NCBI RefSeq assembly: GCF_015712065.1
Contig: NZ_JACFYZ010000004.1
Span: 248,001 to 312,000, forward strand
From: Ectopseudomonas chengduensis
GTDB lineage: Bacteria > Pseudomonadota > Gammaproteobacteria > Pseudomonadales > Pseudomonadaceae
Length of the DNA: 64,000 bases
Direction of reading: 5' to 3'
This document shows, piece after piece, positions 35,454 through 44,437 of the stretch. Within the stretch, counting starts at the first letter, position 1. Each line of letters starts with the position of its first letter. The position numbers and the translations under genes are program-made. Under the pieces are notes generated by a model. It made no database searches. It saw only the letters and a program-made list of their open reading frames with translations, and was not told the origin of the DNA.

Positions 35454-36326
35454 ATGAGCGCAGCGCTGCTGGAGGTCGTCCGCGGTTATCTGGATCGACA
35501 TGGCGAACCCGGCGGGCTTGCCCAAACCCCTATTCCCGGCTTGACCATCATTCGCACGTCAGAGCCCAGCGGGCTGGATTACGCCATCACCCGGCCTCTG
35601 GCCTGCCTGGTGTTGCAGGGCAGCAAGCGCGTCATGATGGGCACCCGGAGCTTCAACTTCAGCGCCGGTGATTCGCTGTTGATCACCGCCGACGTACCGA
35701 CGGTCAGCCAGATCATCCAGGCGAGCCACGAGGTCCCGTACATCTCGCTGGTGATCGACCTCGATCCTGCACTGCTCACCGAATTGATGGAGGAGATGAA
35801 GGCGGTGCCGAGTGCGGAGCTGGAGCCCATCCGCATCGAACCGACCGATAGCGAAGTCGCCGAAGCGGCACTACGCCTGATGCGACTGCTCGAGCGCCCG
35901 GCTTCGGCGACGGTGCTGCATGCTTCGCTTGTGCGCGAACTGCACTACTGGCTGCTGGCTGGCCGACATGGCCCGGCGATCAGTCGCCTGGGCTGGCCGG
36001 ACGGTCATGCGCAGCGCATCGCACGGGCGGTGAAGGTGCTGCGCACCGAATTCACCCGGCCGCTGCCGGTGGAGCACCTGGCGTCCGTGGCCGGTATGAG
36101 TCCGTCGTCTTTTCATCACCACTTTCGCAACCAGACATCATTGACGCCGCTGCAATTTCAGAAACAGCTGCGTCTGATCGAGGCGCGTCGCCTGATGACA
36201 GGGGAGGGCGTCACCGCCAGCAGTGCAGCGTTCGCGGTGGGTTACGAAAGCGTGTCGCAGTTCAGCCGGGAGTACCGCCGGCTGTTCGGCCTGCCGCCGG
36301 CGAGAGACGCCAGTGTCGCCTGCTGA
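35454..36326 (+). CDS. AraC-family regulator (AraC_N type)
   Basis: A 290-residue regulator with an N-terminal AraC_N cupin-like domain (LACLVLQGSKRVMMGTRSFNFSAGDSLLI) and a C-terminal AraC HTH pair (VEHLASVAGMSPSSFHHHFRNQTSLTPLQFQKQLRLIEAR, VGYESVSQFSREYRRLFG). The ATG is preceded by AGGAG at good spacing. It is divergent from the SDR gene. This AraC/SDR pair resembles arrangements where the regulator responds to an aldehyde or ketone substrate. Confidence 0.9.
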   Translation: MSAALLEVVRGYLDRHGEPGGLAQTPIPGLTIIRTSEPSGLDYAITRPLACLVLQGSKRVMMGTRSFNFSAGDSLLITADVPTVSQIIQASHEVPYISLVIDLDPALLTELMEEMKAVPSAELEPIRIEPTDSEVAEAALRLMRLLERPASATVLHASLVRELHYWLLAGRHGPAISRLGWPDGHAQRIARAVKVLRTEFTRPLPVEHLASVAGMSPSSFHHHFRNQTSLTPLQFQKQLRLIEARRLMTGEGVTASSAAFAVGYESVSQFSREYRRLFGLPPARDASVAC

Positions 36327-36344
36327 CACAGGCAACCGCCTTGC

Positions 36345-37025
36345 TCACACCTGCCTCAAGGAAAAATCCGCAGGTTCGAAGCGTTCGCTCGCGTCCATGC
36401 GAATCCCCCGCAGGCTGCGTGTCTGCAGATAGGACGCGTACAGTGGCTCGGCGAAGTAGCTGATCAGGATCGAGCGGCGACGTGTGCCGAGCCGGTTCAG
36501 GCTGCCGGCGTGTATCAGGTCCACATCGAACACCAGGATGTCGCCGGCCGCACCCGCAAGCTGCACTGAGCGGGACTCGTCGTTGAAGTCGAAGGGTGGC
36601 TCGCCGGCAGGCGGACGGTGGCTGCTCGGGACGATACGGGTGGCGCCATTGCCTGGGCCGTAGTCGTCGAAGTAGACCATGGCATTGACGATATCGCCCG
36701 GGCGCTGCGCCGACAGATCGCGATGCAGTTGCTGATGACCGCCACCAGCCAGTGGCTCGCGGCCCTCCACCTGGGCGAGGAAGAAGCGTTCGCCGATCAG
36801 CTCGCCGACCACTGCCAGCAGCTGTGGCAGGCGGCACACGGCCTGAATCATGGCGTCGTCATCCAGCAGCGAGTGATGCCAGTCTGCGCCGCGCGGCACC
36901 GGCCATTGATCCGAGGGGGTGATGCCCGCATCGAACCGGGTGCGCAAGCCATCCAGCCACTCAACAGGAACCGCCTGGCGCAGCAACGCATAGCCGTCGT
37001 GGTGGAGTTGTTCGCGGTCCGTCAT
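36345..37025 (-). CDS. Phytanoyl-CoA dioxygenase family protein
   Basis: A 226-residue Fe(II)/2-oxoglutarate-dependent oxygenase fold. The metal triad is HRDLSAQRPGD (His-x-Asp) in the middle and a later His in FDVDLIHAGSLNRLG, with an Arg following. The ATG at 37025 is chosen because GGGAG lies 7 bases upstream. It lies 18 bases from the convergent AraC stop. The substrate is not known; the family hydroxylates many different compounds. Confidence 0.85.
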   Translation of the reverse strand: MTDREQLHHDGYALLRQAVPVEWLDGLRTRFDAGITPSDQWPVPRGADWHHSLLDDDAMIQAVCRLPQLLAVVGELIGERFFLAQVEGREPLAGGGHQQLHRDLSAQRPGDIVNAMVYFDDYGPGNGATRIVPSSHRPPAGEPPFDFNDESRSVQLAGAAGDILVFDVDLIHAGSLNRLGTRRRSILISYFAEPLYASYLQTRSLRGIRMDASERFEPADFSLRQV

Positions 37026-37207
37026 GGTCAGGCTCCCGTCATCCATACATCCCGAAGAAAACAGCTGGAAGTCGAAGAGGCAAGCCCGTTCTTCAATGCA
37101 TGACTCTCCGTCTGCAAATTCAGCCGCAGGCCATGACCAAGACTGAATACAATGGCGCCTGAACTTTCCGCGCCATGCACATGGCTGTACCGAACGAGGA
37201 ACGCCCC

Positions 37208-37693
37208 ATGGCCTCCGCAGACAAACAGAAGAAGCGCGCCCAACGGGCCAAGACCAAAGCCAGGCAGAACCGCATGGGCAAGCCCAAGGCGCAGGCCAAT
37301 GTCGTCCACCCGATTCTCGCCAACCCGCTGATCAACGAGCCGTTCGATGATGTCGAGATCGACCTGAGCACCTTCGATTTCAAGGACATCGAAGAGAATG
37401 GCTTCGACCCCGCGCATTTCGATGACCTGTTCCAGGCGATGAAAGCCGGCGAAGGCATCAGCCTGCTTGCCTTGTGCCTGGTATTCCTGCAATACCCGGT
37501 GCTGGAGCTGGTGGTCGCCGAGGAATCGGAGGACGCCGCCACCGATTTCATGATGGGCCTGCTGATCGTCTACCGCGGCATCTTCCACGATGAAGACGAA
37601 GACGCCGCGATCACCTGGATCGGCAGCGATGCCTTCCAGAGCGCCTATAACGAAGCGTCGTTGATCCTGCAGAAGAAGAACGCCCGAATCTGA
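37208..37693 (+). CDS. Conserved hypothetical protein
   Basis: A 161-residue protein of no recognised function. The N-terminus is basic (MASADKQKKRAQRAKTKARQNRMG), while the rest is strongly acidic with patches such as FDDVEIDLSTFDFKDIEENGFD and FHDEDEDAA. The basic head could bind nucleic acid. A GAGGAA site precedes the ATG at 37208. It stands alone, with the convergent VOC gene behind. Confidence 0.75.
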   Translation: MASADKQKKRAQRAKTKARQNRMGKPKAQANVVHPILANPLINEPFDDVEIDLSTFDFKDIEENGFDPAHFDDLFQAMKAGEGISLLALCLVFLQYPVLELVVAEESEDAATDFMMGLLIVYRGIFHDEDEDAAITWIGSDAFQSAYNEASLILQKKNARI

Positions 37694-37703
37694 CCTTCGC
37701 GGA

Positions 37704-38183
37704 TCACCCCTTGAGCGCCGCCTCGATCCTGGCGATGTCGATCTTGCTCATGGTCATCATCGCCTCGAAGGCGCGCTTGGCCGCCGCGCGGTCGGGGTTG
37801 GCGATGGCAGCGCTGAGGATGCGCGGGGTGATCTGCCAGGAGATGCCCCATTTGTCCTTGCACCAGCCGCATTCACTGGCCTGGCCGCCGTAATCGATGA
37901 TCGCGTGCCACAGGCGATCCGTCTCGGCCTGATCATCGGTGGCGACCTGGAACGAGAACGCCTCGTTGTGCTGGAACACCGGGCCGCCGTTGAGGCCCAG
38001 GCAGGGAATGCCCATCACGCTGAACTCCACCGTCAGCACATCGCCCTGCTGGCCAGAAGGATAATCGCCGGGCGCATGGTGTACCGCCAGCACGGCGCTG
38101 TCGGTAAAGGTCTTGGCGTAGAAGGTCGCAGCCTCCAGTGCGTCATGGTCGTACCAGAGGCAGATGGTGTTCTTGCTGGTCAT
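37704..38183 (-). CDS. VOC-family protein (PhnB/3-demethylubiquinone methyltransferase-like)
   Basis: A 159-residue vicinal-oxygen-chelate protein of the group often labelled 3-demethylubiquinone-9 3-methyltransferase or PhnB. Features are YDHDALEAATFYAKTF near the N-terminus, FSVMGIPCLGLNGGPVFQHNEAFSF and CGWCKDKWGISWQITP, the family's characteristic C-terminal stretch. Function in this subgroup is uncertain; some act as glyoxalase-like folds without enzyme activity. It converges closely with the conserved hypothetical gene. Confidence 0.88.
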   Translation of the reverse strand: MTSKNTICLWYDHDALEAATFYAKTFTDSAVLAVHHAPGDYPSGQQGDVLTVEFSVMGIPCLGLNGGPVFQHNEAFSFQVATDDQAETDRLWHAIIDYGGQASECGWCKDKWGISWQITPRILSAAIANPDRAAAKRAFEAMMTMSKIDIARIEAALKG

Positions 38184-38261
38184 CCTGAGTCTCCCACCAT
38201 GGGTTGAGACTCAGGAGTCTAGACGGCAGTGGGGCGCCGACTTGTTCTTGCCTGTTCGTCG

Positions 38262-39063
38262 TTACGGCTGCGGTTCTCTTGTCCAGAACATCGAGAACTG
38301 ATCGAACGGATAGCGCTTGCCGTCGTAGCGGACGGTGGTGCTGACCTTGCGTAGCACGGGCTCCTGCCGGCCAGCACGAATATGAGCGGTTACTACCAGG
38401 TCGGCGTAACCGTGGGCTTGCTTAGGCCCAAGGCTCAGCGTCAGGTCGGCCTGCTCCGACTCGAAATCACCATCCAGTGCGCAGGTCACGCCCTTTACCG
38501 TCGTCCACGAATACAGATAAGTGGCAAACACCGGCCTTAGCCGAGGCCCTTGCGGCACCACCAACGTCAGCAGGTCATTGAAGCCGGCATCTGGACAGCT
38601 CGCCCCACGCGCGACACTGCGCACCACCACGCCGAACGCGCGAACGCCTGGTGCCAGGTGATAACGCGCGGTATCCAGCCACAGGCTGCCAGCATCGATT
38701 TCCAGTGCGGCATCTTCGCCAAGATAGTCGTCATGTCGCTCGCGCAATTGCCCGCTCTGCGCGTCCACCTTCGCCACCAGCCAGTTGAGATTGCGCTCGC
38801 CCGCTGGCGTGGTGTCCTCGGCGTCACGGTAAGCCAGGGTCACCACGGAACAACGCCGAATCATCCGGCCAGGACTTGCAGGCAGCCGCCACCAATGGTC
38901 CGTCGCCATGCCCGTCAGGGGGCGTCCAGCCTTGCTGTCCTAGTTGGGTCGCCAGTGAGTCCAGCAATGCAGCGTTGCAGGGCTGAGGTTGGCGCGTGTC
39001 GGCGTGAGCGAGGGAGAGCAGGCAGAGCGCGAAGGCGGAGACGATACTGCGTAAACGGTCCAT
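38262..39063 (-). pseudogene. Exported hypothetical protein, split by a frameshift
   Basis: Two overlapping frames form one gene. The upstream frame begins MDRLRSIVSAFALCLLSLAHA, a clear signal peptide with AAGGAA ahead of its ATG at 39063. It reaches DDSALF, then stops early at 38824. The downstream frame resumes after one extra C near 38847 and continues with VVTLAYRDAEDTTPAG, ending REPQP at 38262. Deleting a single base restores an intact protein of about 266 residues. The mature protein has no recognised domain; it contains three cysteines and a beta-rich pattern. It is either a real frameshift or a sequencing error. Confidence 0.7.
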
Positions 39064-39237
39064 GTTGGTGATTCCTTGTTCGATCCCATTCGTCTGAGCG
39101 GAAACCGCAGGTGTGGGGTGTGGCGACTTTACGCTGAAAGATGGGAGAGGGTGGAGTAGCTGGACTATGTTGGGGGCCGCTGTCGACCAAGAGAAGCTCT
39201 TTGCGCGATAGTCCTCCCGGCCTTGGTGTGCAGAGTT

Positions 39238-40137
39238 TCACGAACAACTCGGATACAGGTGCTCCCTGAGAAAGTCGATGAAGGCCAGTGTCCGCGCCGA
39301 GTGTCGTCGCTCACGGCTGAACACGGCGCTGACTGGTAGCGCGTTAGCTTGGTAATCACCGAGCAGGCTGCACACACGGCCTTGTTCGAGATCCGCGGCG
39401 AACAGCCATTGCGGAGAAAGAGAAATGCCCAGGCCTGCGAGGACCATTTCGCGGATGGCCTCGCTGCTGTTGCTGGTGACGTTGCCCTTGATGACGACAT
39501 CCAGCCCCTGCGCCCCGCGGCTGAAGTGCCAGTGGTCGTAATGCTCCAGCAAGGTGAATGCGATGCAGTTGTGGCCTGTCAGGTCTGCGGGCTCGCGCGG
39601 CGTACCGTAGCTTTGCAGGTAAGCGGGTGAGGCAAAAACGCGTCGTATGCTGGTGCCGAGGGATACTGCCACCAGCCCCTCGCTCTTCACCACGCCGATG
39701 CGGATCGCCAGATCGATGTTTTCTTTCAGCAGGTCTTCGTTCTGGTCGTTCAGGCGCAGGTCGATGCGTACCTCGGGATGGCGTTGCAGGAAAGGGCCGA
39801 TCAGCGGCGCAATGCACAGCCTGCCATAGCTGACCGGTGCGGCGATCCGCAGAGGGCCGGCGATCTGCTCCTGGCCGCTGGCGAAACTGCGGGTGGCGTT
39901 TTCGAGATTGCCGAGGATCTCCTGGCAGTGCCTGTAGAAACTTCGTCCCTGGTCGGTCAGTGCCAGGTGCCGGGTACTGCGGGCGAACACCGGCCCACCC
40001 AGATAATGCTCCAGGGCACGGATCTGCTTGCTAACTGTCGGTTGCCCAGTGTTCAGTTCGCGCGCGACCGCGGAGAACGAACCACGCTCCACGACGCGTA
40101 CGAAGATGCGCATGCTGTCGAACAGGTCTATCGCCAT
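39238..40137 (-). CDS. LysR-family transcriptional regulator
   Basis: A 299-residue LysR regulator: MAIDLFDSMRIFVRVVERGSF then ARELNTGQPTVSKQIRALE is the HTH. The effector-binding part follows, including GPLRIAAPVSYGRLCIAPLI. It resembles the CrgA/ToxR-like subgroup often placed next to oxidoreductases. It is divergent from the MDR reductase at 40239, its likely target. Confidence 0.9.
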   Translation of the reverse strand: MAIDLFDSMRIFVRVVERGSFSAVARELNTGQPTVSKQIRALEHYLGGPVFARSTRHLALTDQGRSFYRHCQEILGNLENATRSFASGQEQIAGPLRIAAPVSYGRLCIAPLIGPFLQRHPEVRIDLRLNDQNEDLLKENIDLAIRIGVVKSEGLVAVSLGTSIRRVFASPAYLQSYGTPREPADLTGHNCIAFTLLEHYDHWHFSRGAQGLDVVIKGNVTSNSSEAIREMVLAGLGISLSPQWLFAADLEQGRVCSLLGDYQANALPVSAVFSRERRHSARTLAFIDFLREHLYPSCS

Positions 40138-40238
40138 TGCGCCTCGCTGGGGAATAAGTGATATGCAAATTTAGCTTCTTATCGGAATGGAGAAGGCGGG
40201 GCAACCTGTAAGCGTCCACTCCATCAGAGGTTCCCGTC

Positions 40239-41240
40239 ATGAATCAGACTATGCTTGCCGCCATCGCCGAGTCCGCCCAGGCCCCGTTGGCCGTACGCCA
40301 CATCGCTCGCCCAGTGCCCGCTAAAGGGCAAGTCCTGGTCCGGGTCCACGCTGCGGGGGTCAATCCGCTCGATACCAAGATCGCCACCGGCGCCGGAGCC
40401 CACGCCCGCCAGGCGCTACCGGCGGTGCTCGGCCTGGACCTCGCTGGCACTGTCGTCGAGCTTGGCGAGGCGGTCGAGGGCTTCACGCCTGGCCAGGAGG
40501 TCTTCGGCATGGCCGGCGGTATTGGCGGCGCCCAGGGCACCATGGCCGAGTACATCGCCGTGGATGCACGGCTGATCGCGGCAAAGCCGCACGCACTTGG
40601 CATGCATGAGGCGGCTGCCGTGCCGCTGGTGTTCATAACCGCCTGGGAAGGCTTGGTGGATCGGGCCAATGTCCGTGCCGGCCAGCGGGTGCTGATCCAT
40701 GGCGGCGCAGGAGGCGTCGGGCAAGTCGCCGTGCAGTTGGCCAAGGCGCGTGGAGCCGAGGTCTATGCCATCGGCTCGGCGGCCAGTCTCGACTTCATTC
40801 GCTCGCTTGGGGCCACGGCGATCAATTACCAGGTACAGAGTGTGGAGTCCTATGTCGAGCAATACACGGCCGGTGAAGGTTTCGACATCGTCTACGACAC
40901 CGTAGGTGGCAGCACACTGGATGCATCTTTCCAGGCGGTGAAGCCTTACACCGGTCATGTACTGAGCTGCCTCGGCTGGGGCCAGCACAGCCTCGCGCCG
41001 CTGTCGTTCAAGAGCGCCACCTACTCGGGCGTGTTCACGCTCACACCGCTGCTCACTGGTCAGGGGCGCGAACATCACGGGGCGATCCTGCGCGAGGCCG
41101 CGATGCTGGCCGACACCGGGCAACTGACGATCCGGGTGGATCAGCAGCACTTTGCACTGGATGAGGTCAACGAGGCATTTCGCCAGGTCGCGCAAGGCGG
41201 TGGCAAAGGCAAGACGGTAATCCAGCTTGTGAGTGATTAG
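40239..41240 (+). CDS. NADPH:quinone oxidoreductase-type MDR enzyme
   Basis: A 333-residue medium-chain reductase without zinc-ligand cysteines. GroES part: AAGVNPLDTKIATGAG and AVLGLDLAGTVVELG. Rossmann part: VLIHGGAGGVGQVAVQLAKARGAEVYAIGS. It belongs to the QOR/zeta-crystallin group that reduces quinones or activated alkenes. It is divergent from a LysR regulator with about 100 bases between, and a strong hairpin follows at 41270-41293. Confidence 0.9.
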   Translation: MNQTMLAAIAESAQAPLAVRHIARPVPAKGQVLVRVHAAGVNPLDTKIATGAGAHARQALPAVLGLDLAGTVVELGEAVEGFTPGQEVFGMAGGIGGAQGTMAEYIAVDARLIAAKPHALGMHEAAAVPLVFITAWEGLVDRANVRAGQRVLIHGGAGGVGQVAVQLAKARGAEVYAIGSAASLDFIRSLGATAINYQVQSVESYVEQYTAGEGFDIVYDTVGGSTLDASFQAVKPYTGHVLSCLGWGQHSLAPLSFKSATYSGVFTLTPLLTGQGREHHGAILREAAMLADTGQLTIRVDQQHFALDEVNEAFRQVAQGGGKGKTVIQLVSD

Positions 41241-41269
41241 TCTGCCAAGCGTTGGAGTCAGCGACTAAC

Positions 41270-41293
41270 GGCCAGAAGCGTCGGCTTCTGGCC
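41270..41293 (+). terminator. Hairpin after the QOR-type gene
   Basis: GGCCAGAAGC pairs with GCTTCTGGCC around GTCG, 29 bases beyond the stop. There is no U-tract. It is a candidate terminator. Confidence 0.5.
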
Positions 41294-41419
41294 CAGGCTG
41301 ATTGGATGGATGGCCACTTGCAGCATTGGAGCTGCGTGAGTTCTGGGAAAGGCACACGTCGATAACGGGTAGACCCGCTGAGTGAGTTCAGCCCAGGCAT
41401 TCGCCAAAGCCGGAGTTGA

Positions 41420-42268
41420 TTAATTGGATGACTCGCCCAGTTCTTGTCGTAGAAACTCTACCAGCCCTCGCTGCAATCCAGTCAGAGCACCTTCGCGACT
41501 GATCAGCGCCAACTCGGTCGGCGCCAATTCAGGAAGATCCGTACACAGGGTATGTTCTGGCAACACCGCCGAAGCGGGTAGCACCGAGACACCCAGACCG
41601 GATGCCACCGCTGCTTGTATGCTGGTCAGACTATGGCTGCCAAATGCGACCCGCCAAGGCCGCTGTGCCACATCCAACAAGCGGATCGCCCGTTGCCGAT
41701 AGATGCAGCCCTGCGGGAATAACGCCAATGGCAATACACCGTTGGCGAAATTGCTCTCTACCCCCCTGACCCACACCAGCCGCTCCGGCCATGTCGCCCA
41801 ACTAGGTCCGCTGTTTGGCTCACGTTTGACCAATGCGATGTCAATGGCACCTATCGCAAGGTTCTGCTTCAGATCCGTACTCATGCCACTGATGGTTTCC
41901 AGTCGTGCGTTGGGGCGGACCCGCTTGAAGCCGGCGAGGATATTCGTCATGCGTCGTGAGTCGAAGTCTTCCGGCACGCCAATGCGCAGAGTTTCCAGGT
42001 CGACATCGTTGGCAAGGGCTTCTAGCGCCTCCGAGGACATGGCGAGCATGCGCCGGGCGTACTGAATCAGCATTTCTCCGTGTTCGTTGACGCTGATGTT
42101 CTGCCCCGTCCGGTCGCGAAGCAACAGCGTGTGGCCGACCATTGTTTCCAGCTTGCGCACCTGCTGACTCACAGTCGATTGGGTGCGGTGCACGCGTTCG
42201 GCGGCTCGTGTGAAGCTGCCCTCATCAACCACGCACACGAAGGTCTTGAGCAGTTCGAGGTCGAGCAT
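41420..42268 (-). CDS. LysR-family transcriptional regulator
   Basis: A 282-residue LysR regulator with HTH MLDLELLKTFVCVVDEGSFT then ERVHRTQSTVSQQVRKLE. The start at 42268 has AAGGA 7 bases upstream; a longer form adds nine residues without one. It is divergent from the HAD/aldolase pair, with an operator-like dyad at 42282-42309 in the shared promoter. Confidence 0.9.
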   Translation of the reverse strand: MLDLELLKTFVCVVDEGSFTRAAERVHRTQSTVSQQVRKLETMVGHTLLLRDRTGQNISVNEHGEMLIQYARRMLAMSSEALEALANDVDLETLRIGVPEDFDSRRMTNILAGFKRVRPNARLETISGMSTDLKQNLAIGAIDIALVKREPNSGPSWATWPERLVWVRGVESNFANGVLPLALFPQGCIYRQRAIRLLDVAQRPWRVAFGSHSLTSIQAAVASGLGVSVLPASAVLPEHTLCTDLPELAPTELALISREGALTGLQRGLVEFLRQELGESSN

Positions 42269-42281
42269 GGCGCATCCTTGA

Positions 42282-42309
42282 TATTCGTTTTTCAACTGAC
42301 ATACGAATA
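42282..42309. promoter_or_regulatory. LysR-type dyad between the regulator and HAD genes
   Basis: TATTCGT and ACGAATA are exact complements with a 14-base spacer, in the intergenic region between the LysR and dehalogenase starts. The geometry resembles LysR recognition sites (T-N11-A). It is near the regulator's own start, consistent with autoregulation. Confidence 0.55.
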
Positions 42310-42373
42310 GTAATTTAATTTCCCGCTAACGGCATGCGCTCGTAAGCTGAATTTCCCCACAGAGGAGAACAGC

Positions 42374-43078
42374 ATGAAACTCGAAAACACCTCGCGTCCC
42401 GAATGGCTGACATTCGATTGCTACGGCACCTTGATTCAATGGGACGAGGGCTTGCAGGCGGTCGCCGCAAAAATCCTCGGCACCAAGGGGCAGCACAGTG
42501 TCGATGCCAATCGCCTGATCGACGTGTACGACCGCCACGAACATCGCCTGGAACAGACGCCGCCGCACCGTTCGTTCCGTCAGTTGAGCACGCTGGGTTT
42601 GCAGCTTGCGCTGGAGGAATTGGGGTTGCCCAGTTCTGCCGAGGACAGCCAGCAGCTGGCCGGGGCGATTCCGCAGATGCCGCCGTTTCCCGAAGTGCTC
42701 GACGCGCTCGCACGTCTAAAGGCCATGGGCTTCAAGCTGTGCATCGTGTCCAACACCGATGATGACATCATCGCCGGCAACGTCGCGCAGCTCGGTGGAC
42801 ACATTGATCGGGTCATCACCGCCCAGCAGGCCGGTGCCTACAAGCCCGATCCGCGCCTGTTCGATTACGCTCACCAGCAGTTGGGTGTGCACCGTGATGA
42901 AGTGGTGCACATTTGTGCCAGCCCGCACCTTGACCACGCCGCTGCGCGCGATATGGAGTTTCGCTGCGTGTGGATCGACCGCGGTACCGGTCGGCAATTG
43001 CTGCCCGACTATCGACCCGATGCGACAGTGAGCACCCTCGATCGAGTCGTGCCCCTGTTCAAATCCCTTGGCTGGTAA
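42374..43078 (+). CDS. Haloacid dehalogenase type II-like hydrolase
   Basis: A 234-residue HAD hydrolase. Motif I is FDCYGTL with the nucleophile Asp at about residue 15. Motif II is VSNTDDD, motif III includes the Lys of AGAYKPDPRLF, and motif IV-like residues lie in CASPHLDHAAARDM. The cap is helical as in L-2-haloacid dehalogenases, but many relatives are phosphatases. It is 17 bases ahead of the aldolase gene and forms an operon with it. Confidence 0.87.
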   Translation: MKLENTSRPEWLTFDCYGTLIQWDEGLQAVAAKILGTKGQHSVDANRLIDVYDRHEHRLEQTPPHRSFRQLSTLGLQLALEELGLPSSAEDSQQLAGAIPQMPPFPEVLDALARLKAMGFKLCIVSNTDDDIIAGNVAQLGGHIDRVITAQQAGAYKPDPRLFDYAHQQLGVHRDEVVHICASPHLDHAAARDMEFRCVWIDRGTGRQLLPDYRPDATVSTLDRVVPLFKSLGW

Positions 43079-43095
43079 CCCGCGGAGTCATTGCC

Positions 43096-43887
43096 ATGGC
43101 GCATACCCTTGAAGGCGGTCTGCGTACCGCCCGCTACACTGACCTAGACCTTGAGATGCCCGCCGTCGTCACTGCGCGCTCGGAATTGGCCGCGTGCTTT
43201 CAACTCGCAGCGCTGCACGGCTTGGAGGAGGGGATCTGCAATCACTTCTCCGCCATGGTGCCGGGCCGCGATGATTTATTTTTCGTGAATCCGTACGGGT
43301 ATGCGTTCGAGGAAGTTACCGTCGACAATCTGCTGGTCTGCGACTTCCATGGCAATGTTGTGGCCGGCGAAGGTCAGCCTGAAGCAACTGCGTTCTATAT
43401 CCACGCGCGCCTTCACAAACAACTTCCAAGGGTGAAAGTGGCGTTTCATACGCACATGCCCCACGCCACGGCACTGTGCCTGCTGCAAGGATCGCCGCTG
43501 TTGTGGGTTGGGCAGACCGCGTTGAAATTTTACGGGCGGACGGCGGTAGACGAGAACTACAACGGCCTGGCACTCGATGAGTCAGAGGGTGATCGCATTG
43601 CCAGCGTCATGGGGGATGCCGACGTGCTGTTCTTGAAGAACCACGGTGTGATCGTTGCGGGCCCGACTATTGCCGAAGTCTGGGACGATCTGTATTACCT
43701 GGAACGCGCTGCTCAAGTACAACTGCTGGCAATGTCGACCCATCGCGATCTCAAACCAGTACCCCACGAAATTGCACAACGCACTTACGAGCAGATGCGT
43801 CAGGGGGATGCCGAAAGTGCCAGAGCACATCTGACTAGTGCGATGCGGCGACTGTCACATGGGCAATCGGCTCATATCAATAAATAG
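43096..43887 (+). CDS. Class II aldolase/adducin-family protein
   Basis: A 263-residue zinc-dependent aldolase-fold protein. Metal and catalytic residues appear in VAFHTHMPHATAL (the HTH-x2-H zinc cluster) and VLFLKNHGVIVAG. The region EEGICNHFSAMVPGRDDLFFVNPYG binds the substrate phosphate in fuculose-phosphate aldolases; here some members are decarboxylases or of unknown substrate. It is the second gene of the HAD/aldolase operon controlled by the divergent LysR gene. Confidence 0.88.
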   Translation: MAHTLEGGLRTARYTDLDLEMPAVVTARSELAACFQLAALHGLEEGICNHFSAMVPGRDDLFFVNPYGYAFEEVTVDNLLVCDFHGNVVAGEGQPEATAFYIHARLHKQLPRVKVAFHTHMPHATALCLLQGSPLLWVGQTALKFYGRTAVDENYNGLALDESEGDRIASVMGDADVLFLKNHGVIVAGPTIAEVWDDLYYLERAAQVQLLAMSTHRDLKPVPHEIAQRTYEQMRQGDAESARAHLTSAMRRLSHGQSAHINK

Positions 43888-44003
43888 GCTTTCACCGGTC
43901 ACTAATAATTATGGGTATTGCGGTGAAACTTATGTGAATCGCTCCCAGTTCGTCGCGGGGTATTTCAATACGGGAGGCTGATCCACTGCAGATCAGTCCG
44001 CTT

Positions 44004-44045
44004 TTGGCCGATTGCGGCCAGCCGCGACGGGCGGCTACCGGCCAA
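44004..44045. repeat. TTGGCCG-type intergenic palindrome
   Basis: TTGGCCG at 44004 pairs with CGGCCAA ending at 44045, with an inner AGCCGC/GCGGCT. A degenerate inverted relative lies near 47800-47830 (CTATTGGCCG, GCAGCC). It is a dispersed Pseudomonas-type repeat and I see no gene in the 197 bases around it. Confidence 0.5.
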
Positions 44046-44084
44046 TAGGAGCCATTCAAGAGCGCCTAGGAAATAAGGGGCGGT

Positions 44085-44378
44085 TCAGTGTCGATAAAAA
44101 CTTTTGAATGTGATGCTCTCGATGATTCGTTTAGTTAACAGGTCAGCAAACGGTTCGTCCGGGACAACCAGAAAGTAGGATTGCATGGCGGTTTCGCACT
44201 CCCAGAATATGCTTAATATCCAGAGCTGCGGGACTGCGAAACTGCAGATGACAGCCGCATCGAGACAGCCTGAAATAGTGCGTGAATGATGTGCTAGCTG
44301 AAAGAGGTTTGAGGCGATCTCTTCAGAGTGACCGGGCCTTGTCAGAACCTCTACAACGCTGATAGCCGTTACGGACAT
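44085..44378 (-). CDS. Antibiotic biosynthesis monooxygenase (ABM) domain-like protein
   Basis: A 97-residue dimeric alpha/beta-barrel type protein. The pattern VVEVLTRPGHSEEIASNLFQLAHHSRTISGCLDAAVI matches ABM proteins such as YgiN-like quinol monooxygenases, and WILSIFWECETAMQSYF lies in the later strand and helix. The catalytic His or Trp residues cannot be judged with certainty. It is about 60 bases from the next reductase gene in the same direction, so co-transcription is possible. Confidence 0.65.
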   Translation of the reverse strand: MSVTAISVVEVLTRPGHSEEIASNLFQLAHHSRTISGCLDAAVICSFAVPQLWILSIFWECETAMQSYFLVVPDEPFADLLTKRIIESITFKSFYRH

Positions 44379-44395
44379 TTAGACTCTCCTGCGCC

Positions 44396-44434
44396 CCCCC
44401 AGCTCCCCCCGTTTGACACGGGTGGAGCTGGGGG
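44396..44434 (-). terminator. Hairpin after the HIBADH-type gene
   Basis: CCCCCAGCTCC at 44396-44406 pairs with GGAGCTGGGGG at 44424-44434. It starts 4 bases past the stop at 44438. It would attenuate read-through into the ABM gene. A T-run exists only on the opposite side. Confidence 0.55.
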
Positions 44435-44437
44435 CTT

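Noticed and set aside
43888..44084. A short gene between the aldolase and the ABM gene
   Set aside because: No frame with a ribosome site was seen; the segment holds the TTGGCCG palindrome.
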